Source of the DNA: an uncultured Eubacteriales bacterium | GTDB lineage: Bacteria > Bacillota > Clostridia > Oscillospirales > Acutalibacteraceae | Direction: 5' to 3' | NCBI GenBank assembly: GCA_900319255.1 | Contig: ONNU01000143.1 | Location: 1-16,035 of the forward strand | DNA length: 16,035 bases | Part shown: positions 12,971 to 16,035 of the stretch, piece by piece | Position numbering within the stretch: the first letter of the stretch is position 1 | Layout: each line of letters starts with the position of its first letter | Position numbers and translations under genes: made by a program | The notes under the pieces: generated by a model | The model's input: only the letters and a program-made list of their open reading frames with translations | What the model was told of the DNA's origin: nothing | The model's database searches: none

Positions 12971-15900
12971 TTAAATATCTGTAGGATAGATTGCTGGGAT
13001 GTTTTCTTCGATCTCTACATCTCTGTATCTTGCCATACCTGTTCCGGCAGGTACGAGCTTTCCTATGAGTACGTTCTCCTTCAGTCCCATCAGCGGGTCT
13101 ACCTTGCCCTTGATAGCTGCGTCTGTGAGAACTCTTGTGGTCTCCTGGAAGGATGCTGCTGAAAGGAATGAATCCGTTGCAAGGGATGCCTTTGTGATAC
13201 CGAGAAGTGTCGGTGAATAGGTCGCAAGTGAAAGTCCTTCCTCACCTGCTGCGATCCTCTTCTCGACCTCTTCATTCGCTGCATAGAAGTTGCCCTTGTC
13301 AACAAGTGAACCCGGAAGAAGATCTGTGCTTCCTGCATCTTCAATGCGTACCTTCTTCATCATCTGGCGGACAATGACTTCAATGTGCTTATCATTGATA
13401 TCAACACCCTGGAGTCTGTATGCGCTCTGAACCTCCTCGATAAGGTAGTCCTGAACTGCTGCCGCGCCCTTGATATTCAGTATCTCGTGAGGATCTACCG
13501 AACCCTCTGTGAGAAGATCGCCCGGCTCCACCATCTGACCGTTCTTGACCTTCGTTCTTGCGCCGAAGGGAATAAGGTAGGTCTTGCTGTTAACGCCCGG
13601 CTTGTCGTCAACCATCTGGTCGGGATCTGTGCCGGTGATAACTGCGTTTCTGTCCTCGAGTCTGACCTGACCGCCGATCTCTGTGATAATAGCGATATGC
13701 TTCGGCTTTCTTGCCTCGAAAAGCTCCTCAACTCGGGGAAGACCCTGTGTGATATCCTCACCGCCTGCGACACCGCCGGTATGGAAGGTACGCATAGTAA
13801 GCTGTGTACCAGGCTCACCGATGGACTGAGCTGCGATGATGCCGACTGCTTCGCCGATGGTAACGGGCATACCGTTTGCCAGGTTGGAGCCGTAGCACTT
13901 GCGGCATACGCCATGCTTTGCGCGGCAGTCAAGGATGGAACGGAGCTTGATGCTCTTGCATCCGCTGTTAACGATAAGATCTGCGTCATGGTCGTCCATG
14001 ATCTTGTCTGTTGATACAAGAAGCTCGCCGGTCTGGGGATCATAATAATCCTCGCAGAGATATCTGCCCTGGAGACGCTCATGCATAGACTCGATGATGG
14101 AGTCGGAATCTGAGGAATGAACCACCTTGATAAGCTCTGCGCCATGCTCCATAATGATCCTGATATCATTGTCATTAAGAAGCTTTCTTGAAGGAATAAG
14201 CATTCTTCCTGTTTCCCTGTCGCAGAAATCGTCCATGATCCTTCTGCCCTTGAGGGTGACGGTAAATGACTGATATTCCTTTACGGTGGTCTCGTTTGTT
14301 TCAGGATCAGTCTCCTTCACGCTGACGGAGGTGATGCCTGCATTTATGATATTCTGAGCATCCTGCTCTGTGATAGGCTGTGTTGTGACAGCGATAACAT
14401 CGCCGGTTCTGGGATCGTTGATATCGCTTACGGGAAGCTTGCCGACGATTCTGCTGCGCATTGACCAGAACTGCTCATAGGGACGGATCCTGATATCGGT
14501 TGTGCCCTGAGCCATTATCATTTCAACATCACGCTGTGTCATGATGCGGTCTGTTGAGATAAGCACCTTGCCGTTTGAGGGATCATAGTAATTCTCAAAC
14601 AGATGGTTGCCTGTGAGATTCTCGAAGGATACCTTGACCTCCTCGCCTGTTTCTGCGCTTGTCTGTCTGATATCGTAAACTACTATACCGTCAGTGGTTC
14701 CGCAGTCCTCCTCACGGATGATAACATCCTGTGAAACGTCAACAAGACGTCTTGTAAGATAACCTGAGTCAGCGGTACGGAGAGCCGTATCTGCAAGACC
14801 CTTTCTTGCGCCTCGTGAGGAAATGAAGTACTCGAGAATGTTAAGACCTTCACGGTAGTTAGCCCTGATGGGGATCTCGATGGTCTTACCTGATGTATTT
14901 GCGATAAGTCCGCGCATACCTGCAAGCTGTCTGATCTGGCTCATGGAACCACGGGCACCGGAATCAGCCATCATGTAGATCGGGTTATATCTGTCAAGGT
15001 TCTTCTTCAGAGCGTCGGTTACATCATTTGTAGCCTTCTCCCAGATGGTGATGACCTTTTCATAACGCTCCTGATTTGAAAGGAAGCCTCGTCTGTACAT
15101 TGCGGAAACCTTGTCGATCTCCTTTTCTGCTGCGGCGATGATCTCCTTTTTCTTCGGCGGAATAGTAGCGTCGCAGACTGCAACGGTGATAGCGCCCTTT
15201 GTTGAATACTTATAGCCCTGAGCCTTTACTGCGTCAAGAACCTCGGAAGTGCGCTGTGTGCCGTGCTTTTTGATACATTTATCAAAGATCTTACCCAGCT
15301 GCTTTTTGCCAACGAGGAAGTCGATCTCATATTTAAGGTAATTATCGGGGTTGGTTCTGTCAACATAACCCAGATCCTGCGGGATAGGTCTGTTGAAGAT
15401 GATACGTCCCACGGTGGTATCAACAAGAGCGCTTATCTTCTTGCCGTTGAACACACCCTCGCGGCGTACCTTGATCTTTGCATGGAGAGCGATAACGCCG
15501 GTCTGATATGCCATGATAACCTCGTCGGTATCACGGAATACCTTGCCCTCGCCCATTTCGCCGTCCTTGTCAAGGGTCAGATAGTATGAACCAAGTACCA
15601 TATCCTGTGTCGGAACGGTTACAGGCTTACCGTCTGAGGGCTTGAGCAGGTTATTCGCAGCAAGCATGAGGAAACGCGCCTCAGCCTGCGCCTCTGCTGA
15701 AAGGGGAACGTGTACAGCCATCTGGTCGCCGTCAAAGTCAGCGTTGAAGGCGGTACATGCAAGAGGATGAAGCTTGAGAGCCTTACCCTCAACGAGAACA
15801 GGCTCGAATGCCTGGATACCCAGACGGTGGAGTGTAGGCGCACGGTTGAGCATTACAGGGTGATCCTTGATAACGTCCTCCAGAGCGTCCCATACCTTAT

Positions 15901-16035
15901 TGTCGGCACGGTCGATAAGTTTTCTTGCGGATTTGATATTAGCGATAGCCTTCTTGTCCACCAGTCTCTTGAGGACGAAGGGCTTAAAGAGTTCCAGAGC
16001 CATTTCCTTAGGAAGACCGCACTGGTACATCTTCA
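12971..16035 (-). CDS. rpoC: DNA-directed RNA polymerase beta' subunit, 5' end outside window
   Basis: The C-terminal 1,021 or so residues of beta'; about 350 N-terminal residues lie beyond the window. Numbering here starts at the Met encoded at 16030. The catalytic magnesium motif NADFDGD is at 96-102. The switch and rim region is followed by the second zinc-site cysteines Cys443, Cys702, Cys709 and Cys712, and the trigger-loop region GIIAAQSIGEPGTQLTMRTFHTGG at about 730-753 has no large insert. The protein ends at TAA 12973-12971. Unusual: Cys443 to Cys702 spans 259 residues against 74 in E. coli (814 to 888). The extra sequence looks like three more copies of the short module that normally fills this interval. 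The full protein would be near 1,370 residues, larger than the roughly 1,200 of Bacillus subtilis. rpoB is expected upstream, outside the window. The start of the segment is a partial codon at 16035. Confidence 0.98.
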   Translation of the reverse strand, partial: KMYQCGLPKEMALELFKPFVLKRLVDKKAIANIKSARKLIDRADNKVWDALEDVIKDHPVMLNRAPTLHRLGIQAFEPVLVEGKALKLHPLACTAFNADFDGDQMAVHVPLSAEAQAEARFLMLAANNLLKPSDGKPVTVPTQDMVLGSYYLTLDKDGEMGEGKVFRDTDEVIMAYQTGVIALHAKIKVRREGVFNGKKISALVDTTVGRIIFNRPIPQDLGYVDRTNPDNYLKYEIDFLVGKKQLGKIFDKCIKKHGTQRTSEVLDAVKAQGYKYSTKGAITVAVCDATIPPKKKEIIAAAEKEIDKVSAMYRRGFLSNQERYEKVITIWEKATNDVTDALKKNLDRYNPIYMMADSGARGSMSQIRQLAGMRGLIANTSGKTIEIPIRANYREGLNILEYFISSRGARKGLADTALRTADSGYLTRRLVDVSQDVIIREEDCGTTDGIVVYDIRQTSAETGEEVKVSFENLTGNHLFENYYDPSNGKVLISTDRIMTQRDVEMIMAQGTTDIRIRPYEQFWSMRSRIVGKLPVSDINDPRTGDVIAVTTQPITEQDAQNIINAGITSVSVKETDPETNETTVKEYQSFTVTLKGRRIMDDFCDRETGRMLIPSRKLLNDNDIRIIMEHGAELIKVVHSSDSDSIIESMHERLQGRYLCEDYYDPQTGELLVSTDKIMDDHDADLIVNSGCKSIKLRSILDCRAKHGVCRKCYGSNLANGMPVTIGEAVGIIAAQSIGEPGTQLTMRTFHTGGVAGGEDITQGLPRVEELFEARKPKHIAIITEIGGQVRLEDRNAVITGTDPDQMVDDKPGVNSKTYLIPFGARTKVKNGQMVEPGDLLTEGSVDPHEILNIKGAAAVQDYLIEEVQSAYRLQGVDINDKHIEVIVRQMMKKVRIEDAGSTDLLPGSLVDKGNFYAANEEVEKRIAAGEEGLSLATYSPTLLGITKASLATDSFLSAASFQETTRVLTDAAIKGKVDPLMGLKENVLIGKLVPAGTGMARYRDVEIEENIPAIYPTDI
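13934..14620 (-). repeat. Four tandem modules inside rpoC
   Basis: Four related segments of about 48 residues lie at residues 471-518 (14477-14620), 527-573 (14312-14452), 592-639 (14114-14257) and 652-699 (13934-14077). Each carries an L/I-x-G near the start, D-P/R-x-T/N-G (glycines 487, 543, 608, 668), a hydrophobic pair after it, then a D-x-x-x-I-x-x-x-G helix and a closing strand such as IRIRP, VSVKE, IKVVH or IKLRS. The last unit, next to Cys702, is the one expected in all bacteria. Divergence between units is high, so the expansion is old. Confidence 0.75.

Noticed and set aside
13700..13900. A trigger-loop insertion (SI3-like) to explain the large RpoC
   Set aside because: The trigger-loop region reads continuously from GIIAAQSIGEPGTQ into RTFHTGG and GLPRVEELFEAR. 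The extra length is in the zinc-site interval instead.
13495..14175. Long alternative frames within rpoC (226 codons on minus, 209 codons on plus at 13385-14014)
   Set aside because: Shadows of rpoC in other frames, with low-complexity Ser/Arg-rich translations and no start signals.

Overview
This window looks like a chromosomal piece of a gut or rumen Firmicute of the Oscillospiraceae, most likely Ruminococcus-like. That is my inference from the Gram-positive style Shine-Dalgarno sequences (AGGAGG/GGGAGGA), the MoxR-DUF58-transglutaminase operon, the clostridial-type GlgA, and a beta' subunit without the proteobacterial trigger-loop insert. Nothing here looks like phage or plasmid. The content is mostly housekeeping and cell-envelope genes, separated by unusually repeat-rich intergenic spacers.

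Layout. Positions 1-816 (minus) hold a lipoprotein polysaccharide deacetylase whose C-terminus lies outside the window. It diverges from a plus-strand operon at 1377-6339: a MoxR AAA+ ATPase, a DUF58 membrane protein overlapping it by 4 bp, and a large membrane-anchored transglutaminase-like protein. A 17-bp-spaced promoter (TTTACA/TATAAT) precedes the operon. After a 700-bp spacer comes glgA (glycogen synthase, 7036-8490), with its own promoter (TTGAAT/TATAAT, 17-bp spacer) and a clear intrinsic terminator. A small lipoprotein gene (8835-9209) follows, with a terminator-like hairpin ending directly against its ribosome binding site. It converges with a 972-residue cytoplasmic MORN-repeat protein on the minus strand (9262-12180), which also has a recognisable promoter. 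The right end (12971-16035, minus) is the C-terminal three quarters of rpoC, with a strong terminator.

Two observations stand out. First, a dispersed intergenic element of about 130-170 bp occurs five times (926-1056, 6372-6532, 6589-6760, 12451-12554 on plus; 12624-12707 on minus). It has a conserved purine-rich 5' box, a long central hairpin whose arms covary between copies, and a conserved 3' box. One copy has lost the hairpin exactly between two CAAAG-like direct repeats. Second, the RpoC segment between the first and second cysteines of the C-terminal zinc site is about 185 residues longer than in E. coli. It reads as four tandem versions of a module that is normally present once.

The genes do not form one obvious pathway. 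The MoxR/DUF58/transglutaminase group is presumably envelope-related, the deacetylase acts on extracellular or wall glycans, GlgA makes storage glucan, and the MORN protein is of unknown function. I found no CRISPR array, no tRNA or rRNA, and no intact transposase.
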